A DNA stretch of 64,000 nt from Psococerastis gibbosa (lineage: Eukaryota > Arthropoda > Insecta > Psocodea > Psocidae). Below the pieces are notes generated by a model that saw nothing but the letters and a program-made list of their open reading frames with translations, did not search any database and was not told the DNA's origin. This document shows, piece after piece, positions 45,701-54,677 of this stretch; position 1 is the stretch's first letter, and every line of letters starts with the position of its first letter. A program made the translations under genes and the position numbers. The stretch lies in assembly GCA_963971405.1 (NCBI GenBank), contig OZ020487.1:30985371-31049370 (forward strand), given 5' to 3'.

Positions 45701-47757
45701 CAGCACCTTGCGCTCGACTAGAGTGAAGACTGGGGAGACTTCATAGGTGTACACACTGGGGTTCAGCGCGTCTGTCAGCAAATGTCCTGCCAGACCGTAC
45801 GGATCCAACCTGCAGTAAATAGCAGACGGTTCCAGGTGCGTTCGAATAAAGTCCAATGATCAGTCATGTAAACTTACCGCATGTTTCCATGTTGTGAAAC
45901 AACCACTGGCAATCTGGCATTGAGTCTAAAATTAATTAGACAGTTCATAGGGATATAGACAGTCTTTGCAAGACGTATGGGGTTCAGTAATGTTTGAGAG
46001 TTACAGAACGTGTGGCACTCATTTTCTTATTTTATTTAATCGTATGCCAATGACACTGCAATTGTAGCGCCGAGATGCCGAGGGGTGCCAGTGACAAACA
46101 TTCGAGATTATTTGAAGTTGAAGTTTGTAACTCAATTGCATATGTACTATGTAGGCTACCTATATACGATAGGTACCATTTTCAGGAGTGATTTCATAGA
46201 GTGGTAGTATAGACTCTGGTGGTAGTAGTAGTGGTAGTATAGACTCTGGTGGTAGTAGTAGTGGTAGTATAGACTCTCTGCCTGAAAGGCTATTGGTTCG
46301 AGCCCCACAGGCTTACTACATTTCTTTGTCATGCTCTAGAGGGTATGTAAAGCTGATGGCTCAGGGCTTTCCTAATTGAGTGTAAGCGGCAATTATTTAG
46401 CTAAGTTGGCTTGGCAATAGAACGAAATGTTTTTATTTATTACTTTCCAATTTATACGTAGTATAAGGAAAGCTTTGTGTTGGTCGAAATTTTCGATTCC
46501 GAGATTTCAACGGATTTACACGTTTTGAGGTCCCAGGAACCCAAAAAAGTGGTTTTTACGAAATGTCGGGGGGGGGGGGGACGCGAAGCGGTCCCAAGCC
46601 CCGCTTGTTGATAATAGATAAGTTAAGTATTTACATTATAATATACATTAAATATGGCAGAGGCTTACTTATTAATGATGTCTGCTACCACGTCATGCAC
46701 ATATTCACATTGAAAATCGACTTCGGTGGAATAGCCGCATTATCGCAAACGTGCCAAACAACATAGAATACGGTAGAATGTTTCAAACACATGGTACACA
46801 AACAATCAAGCAATTGCTGCTATGGCAACACAACACCCGCTTGGTTCCGAAATAGTTTATAAGTAGGCCTACATAATTCAGAAATTAATATTCGGGGTCA
46901 CGATACAAAATTCCTATCAGTCCACCCAAATTCCCGAGATGCTTACCCTCCGTAGAGCTGGTTGATGAAATGTGGATGCCCCACTTTAACGCTGTAGTTG
47001 ATGACGTCTTGGGCAATTTTGAGCAGAGTGTCGTGAGATGCGCCGTTTTCTGGCAGGTGCAAATCTAATTTGCTCTTCAGAACCTCTGGGCTTTGCCACT
47101 CTAATACCTGCAAAACAACGAATGCAATTTAGTTAGGCTATCATTTGAATGCATGTAAAAGTACCTATAATTTAGTGACTGCTGGCATGGTGGTAGTGTG
47201 CTTAAGCTTGTACTTGCACGAGTCTCTAAACACCTTGCGATCGGAGACGTGCCGTAACTCGACACAAGTACCTATTAGGTTACTTAGTGAGGCGATTGAA
47301 GAGGTGCGATTACCCTTTAAAAAAATGAAGTTAACTTAGTTACTGATCGTGTGGCACAAACCAAGAGGGTCTAAGCCTGAGGACTCGTAGAGTTTACCAC
47401 TGCTGATATTTGGGATGTTGTGATACTTAAGAAACATGCCAGTCAGCCGTGTTTCACCCCTAGTAAAGTTTCGTATCCTACGTATAGGCTTCAACGGACC
47501 CAGTTCCGGCGAATTTTTATATTTCTAGGCATGGTTGACACTAAAATTTAGAAGTAGTAAATAGTAGTATAGTAGTATTTACAGTAGTAGTAGTTAATTA
47601 TAATTACCTTGGAGTCTCGATTACATCCTTCAAAAACAGCCTTGTCCAGTATAATCCCCATGATGTCTTCCAAGAATTTTCCATGAAGATCTTCTCTGGG
47701 AAGGGTGCAGATGCGTTGGTCCATAATACTGCTTGCCGAATCTTGCTCAAAGGACAT
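36728..47757 (-). CDS. PLP-dependent decarboxylase, cysteine sulfinate/glutamate decarboxylase family
   Basis: Group II pyridoxal-phosphate decarboxylase. Relatives remove the carboxylate from cysteine sulfinate, aspartate or glutamate to give hypotaurine, beta-alanine or GABA in the cytosol. Eight exons, 5' to 3': 47757-47608, 47107-46947, 45809-45566, 44312-44093, 42686-42550, 41015-40776, 37872-37678 and 36901-36728. All phases match and the joined frame is 506 aa with no internal stop; CSAD-type proteins are ~490-510. Landmarks: [68 protein letters not shown], the PLP-ring Asp in [10 protein letters not shown] (~286), the Schiff-base Lys in NPHKLLAA (~318), [17 protein letters not shown] and [18 protein letters not shown]. 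It ends [15 protein letters not shown]...RLGADL. It looks closer to CSAD/insect aspartate decarboxylase than to neuronal GAD, but the substrate is not settled. A minus-strand AATAAA at 36556-36561 is a likely poly(A) signal. Introns are loaded with SINEs and transposons. Confidence 0.95.
37330..37620 (-). repeat. Decayed copy of the 'mobile 240-bp segment'
   Basis: 'gtggattccgaaccacttcg', 'aagtcacacgatta', 'ttcggaggtgaccaggact' and 'ttcaactt.atggtat' align with 41565-41803 and with the reverse complement of 62470-62708, but with several indels. It lies in the last intron of the decarboxylase gene. Confidence 0.65.
37937..38860 (-). mobile_element. 5'-truncated non-LTR retrotransposon with A-tail and open RNase H ORF
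   Basis: The minus-strand frame 38829-38053 (258 codons, no stops) carries an RNase H domain: [11 protein letters not shown] (catalytic Glu), [13 protein letters not shown] (Asp), and [20 protein letters not shown] (His and Asp). A zinc-knuckle-like [16 protein letters not shown] lies near the C-terminus, as in Jockey/I-type pol ORFs. The first catalytic Asp and the reverse transcriptase are missing because the copy is 5'-truncated. A short 3' UTR and a 13-14-base A-tail (T-run at about 37937-37950 on the plus strand) follow. It sits in decarboxylase intron 6, with the A-tail ~65 bp from exon 7. Confidence 0.85.
39118..40643 (+). mobile_element. 'gctttcc' TIR element, interrupted copy
   Basis: Starts 'gctttccaatttatacgtag' and ends 'ataaattggaaagc', then 'atgttcgagtaaactcgg'. 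Shared inner blocks include 'ggatttacacgttttggggt', 'ccaacgatttcttttaaatt' and 'aggtg.acacc', then a poly-C run (about 40515-40531), then 'gagatatc'. It is split by another element at 39323-40014. No transposase ORF. Same family as 26591-27200, 46442-46571 and 54678-55670. Confidence 0.8.
39323..40014. mobile_element. Inverted-repeat element nested in the 'gctttcc' element
   Basis: Termini 'agtggcggctcgt' and 'acgagccgccact' are exact 13-bp inverted repeats bounding 692 bp. Comparison with the uninterrupted copy near 26760 shows that the host sequence resumes on both sides. The interior has an (att)n run at about 39910-39938. No clear target duplication was found, so the superfamily is uncertain (ends are hAT-like). 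Confidence 0.75.
41030..41190 (+). repeat. SINE-like repeat, family 4, partial
   Basis: 'cgtacttgtgcgagtctcta', 'catgcgatcggtgacctgt' and 'cgtaactcagcatagg', ending in an AT-rich tail with (aaat)n. It begins just outside decarboxylase exon 6. Confidence 0.65.
41286..41352 (-). repeat. SINE family 1, 3' fragment
   Basis: On the minus strand only the 3' end is present ('ctccgctaggttggcttagt', then an AATA-rich tail). The head is missing. Confidence 0.65.
41565..41803 (-). mobile_element. ~239-bp mobile segment flanked by a 12-bp direct repeat
   Basis: About 97% identical by eye to the reverse complement of 62470-62708. The 12-mer gtgtaggaccgt flanks it exactly at 41553-41564 and 41804-41815, as expected for a target-site duplication. 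The minus strand reads a 55-60-codon open frame starting [17 protein letters not shown] that is shared with the other copy. A T-arm-like hairpin AGTGG-TTCGGAAT-CCACT lies inside. No poly(A) tail, no long terminal inverted repeats. Not a family I recognise. Confidence 0.7.
41844..42052 (+). repeat. tRNA-derived SINE, family 1
   Basis: 'aggacatgtagaatagtgg', the B-box-like GGTTCGAGTCGAGTCC (a 5-base duplication relative to other copies), 'ctggccatgcttctgagg' and an AT tail. In a decarboxylase intron. Confidence 0.8.
42081..42262 (+). pseudogene. Non-LTR retrotransposon ORF 3' remnant
   Basis: The open frame reads [16 protein letters not shown] and later [19 protein letters not shown]. This matches the 'RLQWFGHV..M...R.....GRRRRGRPRK.W' end pattern of non-LTR reverse-transcriptase ORFs. 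Only this fragment remains, followed by a poly-C run (42271-42284). Confidence 0.55.
42728..42952 (-). repeat. tRNA-derived SINE, family 1, full-length copy
   Basis: Complete minus-strand copy with the (TTTA)n tail at the left, B-box region 'ggattcgaaccaacag' and head 'ctacatgtcttgac' at the right. It starts ~40 bp outside exon 5 of the decarboxylase. The frame 42848-43138 is the SINE read through. Confidence 0.82.
43232..43446 (-). repeat. tRNA-derived SINE, family 1, full-length copy
   Basis: Second minus-strand copy ~280 bp beyond the one at 42728-42952 and very similar to it, with an (aaat)n tail at the left and 'ctctacatgtcctgaca' at the right. Confidence 0.82.
44343..44814. mobile_element. 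hAT-like element with exact 8-bp target duplication
   Basis: Termini 'caatggcgtagctag' and 'ttggctacgccactg' (imperfect inverted repeats) enclose 472 bp with poly-C and poly-G runs. The 8-mer ccctgatt flanks it at 44335-44342 and 44815-44822. No transposase. It begins 31 bp outside decarboxylase exon 4 (acceptor side), so it lies very near a splice site. Confidence 0.85.
45148..45190 (+). repeat. Fragment of the tRNA-like repeat
   Basis: 'gccccggttaggcatagatc' and 'gtgggtttgagtccca' correspond to the anticodon and T arms of the unit at 26378-26450. Confidence 0.5.
45247..45465 (+). pseudogene. Possible non-LTR retrotransposon C-terminal fragment
   Basis: A 72-codon frame ([18 protein letters not shown]..., [27 protein letters not shown]) loosely fits the 'HNTR...W..LP..IR......F...L' ending of non-LTR pol proteins. 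The match is weak and the frame could be accidental. Confidence 0.3.
46201..46276 (+). repeat. 30-bp tandem repeat
   Basis: Two and a half exact copies of a 30-base unit beginning 'gtggtagtatagactctgg'. It appears to be an expanded head of the adjoining SINE copy, in which 'tggtagtatagactct' corresponds to the tRNA-like 5' part. Confidence 0.85.
46262..46440 (+). repeat. Diverged SINE family 1 copy
   Basis: 'ctattggttcgagcccca', 'catgctctagagggtatgta', 'cctaattgagtgtaag' and 'ttggcttggcaatagaacg' follow the family order with many changes. Confidence 0.7.
46442..46571 (+). mobile_element. 5' end of a 'gctttcc' TIR element
   Basis: 'ctttccaatttatacgtag' through 'tttacgaaatgtcgg', then broken off at a poly-G run (46566-46579). 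Confidence 0.7.
46610..46735. mobile_element. Half of a snapback element
   Basis: 'gataatagataagttaagta', then 'aatgatgtctgctaccacgt', ending 'ggtggaatagccgc', as in the right halves of 33683-33935 and 62305-62823. The left outer arm is absent. Confidence 0.6.
47177..47335 (+). repeat. SINE-like repeat, family 4
   Basis: 'cttgcacgagtctctaaac', 'cttgcgatcggagacgtgcc' and 'gtaactcgacacaagtacct'. Inside decarboxylase intron 1. Confidence 0.7.
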
Positions 47758-48133
47758 TTTTAACAGGGAATTTCCTAATATAAATTGGGTTTAACTTTTC
47801 AGTTGCAAGACAGAAGTAACAAAAAATTTTGGATGGTAATTGTGCCGAAAATGACTAGAAATGACTAAAAAATGTTGGCAATTGTTTTATCCTTGAATTT
47901 AGGACCGTTCGAATGTTTTGAGTGAATGCGAAGTTGAGTGTTTTCCGCGTGTTTTCTTTTAGGGTCGATTTTTTAATTTTCATAAACGAGCTTTTGCTTG
48001 TCTTAAATTTTAGCAAAGGATTTTCATGGTAAAATACATACAAGCGAATGGAGATAAATTTGGTTAATGGCATCATGTAGTCGTGCAGACTAGACAATTT
48101 CTATAATTCATAATATTTCTCCTTCTACAGCGA

Positions 48134-48727
48134 TTGTCCATATTATCCAAATCCCCATCCCTAACACTGAACAACGAATTCAAGGTACCATCGATAAAAT
48201 CATCTTACTGCTTCCAATTATTAACATATAGATTACAGCAAAATCTGTCGCTCCAGGGACAAAGTGAATTCATCCAACATAACCGGATTACCCGCCTGCG
48301 TGAGAGTCGCAATCTCCAAATACCTACTTTTAAAACAGCCTCGTACAAACATTCCCACTTATATTTAGGGATTTTAGCTTTTAACGCACTACCAACTGAT
48401 CTTAAAACATTAATGCCAGATAAGAAGTGCCGTAAAACAATTAAGCAATTTCTGCATAGTAATCCACAGTTTATAAACATAATATATCCGGGAGAATAGC
48501 TTAACGAAGAGAATGCCAATTTGCCAAATAATGTATAATGTACCGCATACCTAGTTTTATTATTTAATTATTATTCTATAATTAATATTAACATCTTATA
48601 ATACTAACCTAGCAACTAAGACAGAACCCATCACGGGCCACATGGCCTATAGGGTTCATTTTCTAATATGTATATTTTGTATTGTATTCTTAATTTTGAA
48701 TATATTGATTGATTGATTGATTGATTC
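48134..48727 (+). mobile_element. 5'-truncated non-LTR retrotransposon 3' end with (TTGA)n tail
   Basis: The 121-codon frame 48134-48499 ends in the pattern typical of CR1/Jockey-like pol C-termini: HNRITRLRESRNLQIPTFKT, then SHLYLGILAFNALPTDLK, then FKxxL-like KQFLHSN. After a ~200-bp 3' UTR the sequence closes with a ttgattga microsatellite (about 48707-48727), a common 3' tail of such elements. The reverse transcriptase itself is missing. Confidence 0.65.
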
Positions 48728-50877
48728 TCTATGATATGCTCACCAAGCCTTGATAATGAGTTCCATTAATAGATGCTAACAATTAAGATGCCCCCGAATT
48801 GCTGTATATATCTTCGGTTCGAGTCCCGCATTTTTATTGATTAACCATTTTCGGTTATATTGTAATGTCTTGAGGAGTTCGCATTTTCAACCTTACATTA
48901 AGTCAATTTAACATGGAAGATTCCCAGTAGCTACTCCGTTCCGGCATGCTTAGCAGCTCAGGAAGTAATAATTGTAGAGCTTTGCTCCGAGATATAAAGG
49001 ACCAACATTAATTGATTGATCTTGCGAATTTTCAGGTTCTTGTAGTCTATTTCTCCACTCTGGGTTCTATGGTAGAATAGTAGACGAATACACGCAGAGT
49101 AAAGCGTGAGTCGATTATTTATGTTATTTCCTTTTAAATGTGATCGAAGGCCACAACAGATTGGCGACGAGGATGGGATTGGGAGTGGCACTTGTTTTTT
49201 TCCAAGGTGTGTACCACTTTTTAAGGTGGTGATTGGCTAGGAAGCCCTATCGTGAAATATTTCGCATCTACTTCGTGTAAGACGACCAGGGGCAATGCGA
49301 GTCGTCGTTGTGGTGGAGGCTTATCAGTTGCCTCGATATTAACTCTATTCGACCCGGATTATTGAATTTTGTATAGACTCACTTAGGTATTATCTGTCTG
49401 TCTCTCTTAACCTCATGGGTTTGTTTATACTTGAATAGCCGAGTGCGACGACGACGCTTGCATATTTTTACCCAAGAATCCAAGATGAACAGTCACGTTA
49501 ATGGGGTTCATATAAGAGTGACCCAAAGGGGAGAACAATGGTTTCTGGCCATTCTTCAAAATGTATCTTCATATTAAATCACTAGGTTCGTCTGTCTGTC
49601 CCTGGCTATTCTTATACACAGGCGGCCATATTCAACAAAGAGTAGCCTACACCTAATGTTTAGATATTCCAATTAGTAATCATATATTCAGTTATAACCA
49701 TTAAATGCAATATTTCTCAATTTAATGTGCATTTTGGTATGATACAGTATTGTACCTACAGTATATACGTCATGGTAACGTACATAGGGTATGTTAGCAG
49801 GTAACCCATTTTTTCAGTGGCTTCCATATTTTATATTTTGCTGTGAGGGTTGAAATAACAATTAATTAAATCCTCTGTAACGAGCCGTAGATTTGATTGG
49901 AAATGCTCGCGTACTGTTGGTATACACACGAAATGTCCGTCATTATTAAGGGAGAACCTGCAGGCTGTTTATCCAACTTCTCTTTTTATAGACGTTAAGG
50001 TCTAATTAGGATATATATTTTGCTAAATATAAAATAATAGTAGAATTCAGTGTATAAATTTGGTTTTATTACGTGTGATAGGTATAGGGTTAAAATAATA
50101 ACACTTTATAAATTAACAGCATATATTAGGAAATTGTAAAATTAGGCTACATTGAGCAAGCAATTAACAGTACATAAAAGTTCAACGGTACCTACTATTG
50201 TATACACATAACTAACTATACCAGAACATATTATAATCGTAGAGCCAATAAGAGCTAGGGAGAAGGAAAGCAAAACTGGAGAAAAAGAAAAGGCATGAGA
50301 GGGGAAAAAGGAGTTAATCCTTCCGCAGTCCCATTAAATGTCTTAAAACTTAAGCGGCGAAAGGAAATAAGGCGCTTACACACCAATCGGCTTGTCGACG
50401 AAGTGACACTTTTGAAATATTTTAACATTTTGGTTGTACACCTACCTATAGAATATAATCTTAATACCGTACCATCAGAACATCAGAAATTAGTTCAAAT
50501 CAAATTAACTCAACCGTTCTTAGGACCACTCCATCAGTTCGGAATACTGCAGTCCTCCTGCATATTTTCCTCTACTCCAATTCATGTTGGGAGACTGAAG
50601 TAAAGCGTCGGATCCCACTTTCTGTACAGTTACGGTCAAATGGTGGAAGTAGCCTTTTTAGTCATCTATACAAAAGGAGGCCACTGCATCGTACCTACAG
50701 TATGTACAGTTAAATATAAAATAAATTGCGATACGTTAAACCATTCATAGGTTACAGCCATATATAGGATACATAGGCAGTATTGCAGTACGTATGTGAG
50801 AATTCATAGACACCTCAAGTAAGCTAATGTATTACTGAGGAGTGTTTAGAAAACAATAAGTTACTTAGTCAGTAATT
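48728..50877. other. Intergenic stretch, nothing recognised
   Basis: Downstream of the IR-like gene. No convincing exon, RNA fold or repeat of the families seen elsewhere was found. Confidence 0.4.
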
Positions 50878-53800
50878 TTAAATCTGAGTGGTTAACATTA
50901 GTCTAATAAGGTAACCAGATATGATATGCATAGTCTCTGCAAGAAACGCGAACAAGGATACCACGCATCCTACCACAATTAGTACAATAAATCCTTGGAA
51001 ATCATTAAAATTAATTGTTTTAACGTCGTTGTCATCGCTGTCATCGTACATCATCGAGTCTCTATGCCATTTATTGAAAAACTCCCCTTCGTTTATCTGT
51101 AAAATTACATCCAATACATCACCACTAAAACAGGAATTTCTTTTAAGAAGTAAGCCAGGCAAATATGTGAAAACATCTTCTTTTACCAAATGAACATGAC
51201 CTATGGTTTTTTGTCTGGCTTTGACACGAAATATTAAGTTATGTTTGTGCCTAATTAATGACTCATTCTTGTATCTAACTATTGTATCGATAACATTATA
51301 AACATCATCTTCAATGTCAAACATTTTCTCGCCCATGCTTTTTCGCAACGGATTGTCTGCAAGGAGTCGAAAGATGTTAATAAAGTTTCGTGGACCACCA
51401 AGACTTAACCCTGAGTTGTCAAGTTCCCGCAAAGTTCGTATCTCGGGGGTATCATCAGGAATTGTTAGTTTGCTACTCATCGTTGATTTATAAAATGAAG
51501 TTAAAAGGAATCTATAAATTAAAATTATTAACATTACTTGCCGAGGTTGCACTTCTTTCTCTGGATAGCCTAAGGTCAATGACAACATGTGGAAAGGCCA
51601 ATAATATTTTGACTGATTCGATCTTTCTTTCTGCTTTAAATAAAATATCTCATAGGAAATTGGAGTAATTGCAATTTGAATTACAATAATTACAATCCAT
51701 ACCCACCGTGAAAACTCACTAAGTAAAATAATAATTGTTTTGGGATGCCTTGTACCTAGTCCGGATGGAACAATAAAGGATATTTTGCATAGCACTGGAA
51801 GTAATATCATATCTGCTTCCCTACCCCTTTTTGCAAATGGAATGAGTGAGCCTATACCTACAAAACTGATGCCAGTACTCACATCCCCCTCTAACCCAGA
51901 GGGAGGTTTAAAACTACCCCAATCAGTTTCGTGCCAATTAATAAGGTTTGCTTTCATTCCAAAATGTTTGATTAGCATTGCCACTGCCAACCCCTCTATT
52001 CCAATCAATTCACCGCCTTTACTAACCATCGAATTTGGAGGAAAGTCCATATACGAAATGTTCACAGTACTGTCTTCAAGTTTTGGTGTTAGGATATGAC
52101 TCTCAGTCTTTCTTGAATCATTTGGAGAAACTATTTCTTTTAATACTGGTGGATTTAGGTAACAATGAGTGGAATTATAAACGCAAATTTTAGTTTTTTG
52201 ACTAGAGCATGTTATAACAAGAATTTGGCATGCTTGTGCCTTCCAAAACAGTTTTACAATTTCTTCAGCACAATGATTTTCAGTTATTATTGCAAACTTG
52301 GACGTGGCATCCCAGATAATTTCTTTAATAATGTTATCAATGTTCCATTGTGATCCGTGGATGATCAGTCCACAAGGCGCATTACCCAAGTTGGTATTGA
52401 CTTCTTTCATAATAACCGTTGGGTTACCTAATTTTAAATAATCTACTATGGTGGCGTCTTCCGTTAAAACAGTGATGCAATTACAATTATTGAAATAATT
52501 TTGTAATATTGGCTGTGTTTCAGTCCAGGTTATGAAGGAAGAAATGTTGATCGCTTGGTAGACGTACGTTAATAATACATCCATCTGTATTAGGCCTATA
52601 AACAAAAAGTTTTAGAAAAACTCTAAGTTTTTGTTATTTTTTGTTTATTAAAATGAAATACCACGAAGTCACGAGTAATCTCATTATTTATACATCCATC
52701 TGTAGTACACGCGCGTATTTGAATTCTGAAAATAAAATACTTCGTCTATTCATTCTACGGTAAAATTGGCATAAGGTTACTAAGGAAGACTAGGCAATAT
52801 TGATTTGCAGGTCAACATACCTGTATTGTAACCTAAGGGCATTCAAAATGGGAGTCAGGATAAGAGACCTCACAACTAACACTTGATTTCGGATTTTGCC
52901 ATTATCGTCTCTAATCCCACAGAACTGGAATTATTTACTATAGTCCTAAAAAGTAGCATTTACCAGCATTAAGGCCTAAAGCTGCAAATACACGGTCTAA
53001 TTTGGTCGTTAGTTGTGATCAACTTAGTCCGTCGGATTTCAGTCAAATATAGGCTACTGGCACAAACGATCAAACTGAATTGATATGGTTTTGTTTTCAT
53101 TATATATTTCTACTGTATGCTATTATAATTATTTGCATAACCATAGATGGAAAGCGGGAGGTATTTTTGTTAATCTCGTTTTTGTTCATACAAGAAGAAA
53201 ATTCCAAAAAGGCCTTGGTACTTATTTCTTTGCCATTGGTCCTAATTAGGTAATGAAGTAGCATACGATTTGAGTCAGAATCCGAATGGCCTACACTTTC
53301 AAATTTTTCATCAACCCATATTAATTAGATCGAATATTGGAACAACATTAGAGAGCTTAACTCATATTGCCTACGTTAATATGCTAAAAAATAAAAATAA
53401 ATAAAAAATAATTTGTTAGGTAGCCTACCATACCGCTATTTTCAGAAATATTCCCATTTCTATATACCACCCGACACCCTCACCGTCACCACTTGTTATT
53501 TGGTTCAGAAAACAGACTTAATCATTTGAAATTGAACGCGAATGAATAATATACTGTATAGTTGGCTGTCACTTTACTATAAAACTATAGAACCTAATGA
53601 AATTATCACAAAATCTATGACACCTTCAGAATTACTAATTACTTTGCGCAGCACAATTCACGTGTAGGTGACTATTTCATAGCATTTATTTTAGCTGAGA
53701 TCGTCGACACTTACCTTAAAAGTTTTCAGTACAGAGGCATTTGCCTGACGTACATCACTAAATGATTAAGCAACATGAAGTTAGGAACTCATATACTATA

Positions 53801-54081
53801 TATGGGTTATTCGAAGAAAAGCCCATAAATTTTCTGCACTGCAGTGCGCATCATTTTTCATTAAATTTGATGCACTCAACAGCGGTCAACTCATTACAAT
53901 AATGACATTTTTCACCTATGCGTGTTATGACTACGGTGTAGCTAAAAATATCGTGACTTAGTAACTTACAATTATTACAAAGTAGTTGATTGTCAAATGC
54001 CTGTGCGTGACTGTAAACAACAAGGGTAAAAAATAAGTAGGGCTGAAATTCCTGCATTCTACCACGAAATTCGAAACTCAC
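50878..54081 (-). CDS. Ionotropic receptor (IR), divergent chemosensory iGluR-like channel
   Basis: Probably a ligand-gated cation channel subunit of the protostome chemosensory IR family, in the plasma membrane. The long exon 52595-50878 encodes an S1 half (FPPNSMVSKGGELIGIEGLA... ADMILLP), TM1 (WVWIVIIVIQIAITPIS), a pore-region segment (YYWPFHMLSLTLGY), TM3 (QVMLIILIYRFLLTSFYKS), a long S2 half and TM4 (GFIVLIVVGCVVSLFAFLAE). The stop is at 50878-50880. I infer an upstream exon 54081-53970 (MQEFQPYLFFTLVVYSHAQA, signal-peptide-like) joined by a strong donor T|gtaagt at 53970/53969 to tatag|GC at 52595. The phase fits, giving ~609 aa (601 from the second Met), the usual IR length. If that join is wrong, the protein starts at Met 52584 (568 aa) without a signal peptide. 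No stop or frameshift is seen in the long exon. Subtype and ligand are unknown. Confidence 0.88.
52601..52690. repeat. Copy of the repeat flanking the 11.5-kb hairpin
   Basis: 'aagttttagaaaaactctaa', 'ttattttttgtttattaaaa' and 'ataccacgaagtcacgagta' match 11620-11695. It lies in the inferred IR intron, and its left edge supplies the pyrimidine-rich tract and the tatag acceptor on the minus strand. Confidence 0.75.
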
Positions 54082-54677
54082 AGCCCAATTTATACGATCA
54101 TGAATACAATTTTTACTTTCTCATTTAGAGAATCATGAAATATACATGTACAATAGGTACTACTAGAAATACATTAGTCTACTTGGTTTACAATTCGCAA
54201 CTCGCAAATATTCGATCAATTTTTACCGTTTTTTTTTTTTTTTTTTAATAGACTCAATATAAAAGGAAACCTTTGTCATCCCCTTTGGGTAGGTACCTTA
54301 TTTAATCGATAGAGGAAAATCTCGGCTGCCAGGCATTTTGCTGAACACAACATCCCAAACAGAGCCGTGGACAATCATTGGTTGTCGTGCCACCACGTAT
54401 ATTTTCTGCGTAATATGTGCTGAAGTACCTACTACAGATAGACCCAAAGAAGTAAAATATAAAAGAAATCTCAATAGCTTTAGGATTGGTTTTCAGCTTT
54501 AGCCTGATTTTTGTGGAACGTGTATTCAAATTCCACTAGCTATAGTAGGGCCGGATTACTCGTTTGGCATGTTCGGCACGAGCCGAAGACGGCAGATTCT
54601 GGGGGGTGGCAAATTCTGCCACAGCCAAGGTTGCAAAATTTACTTAGTGGGGACCTTTTTGTTCTTAAAATACAAAT
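54082..54677. other. Putative upstream region of the IR gene
   Basis: Non-coding sequence with a T-run (54230-54246). No defined promoter motif can be assigned. Confidence 0.35.

Noticed and set aside
50295..50603. 102-codon ORF downstream of the IR gene
   Set aside because: Ordinary AT-rich composition with no homology pattern; it looks like chance.
53851..53969. Small secreted Cys-containing peptide encoded by the unspliced 53851-54081 frame
   Set aside because: The strong donor at 53969 and its exact phase match to the IR exon make a signal-peptide exon the simpler reading.
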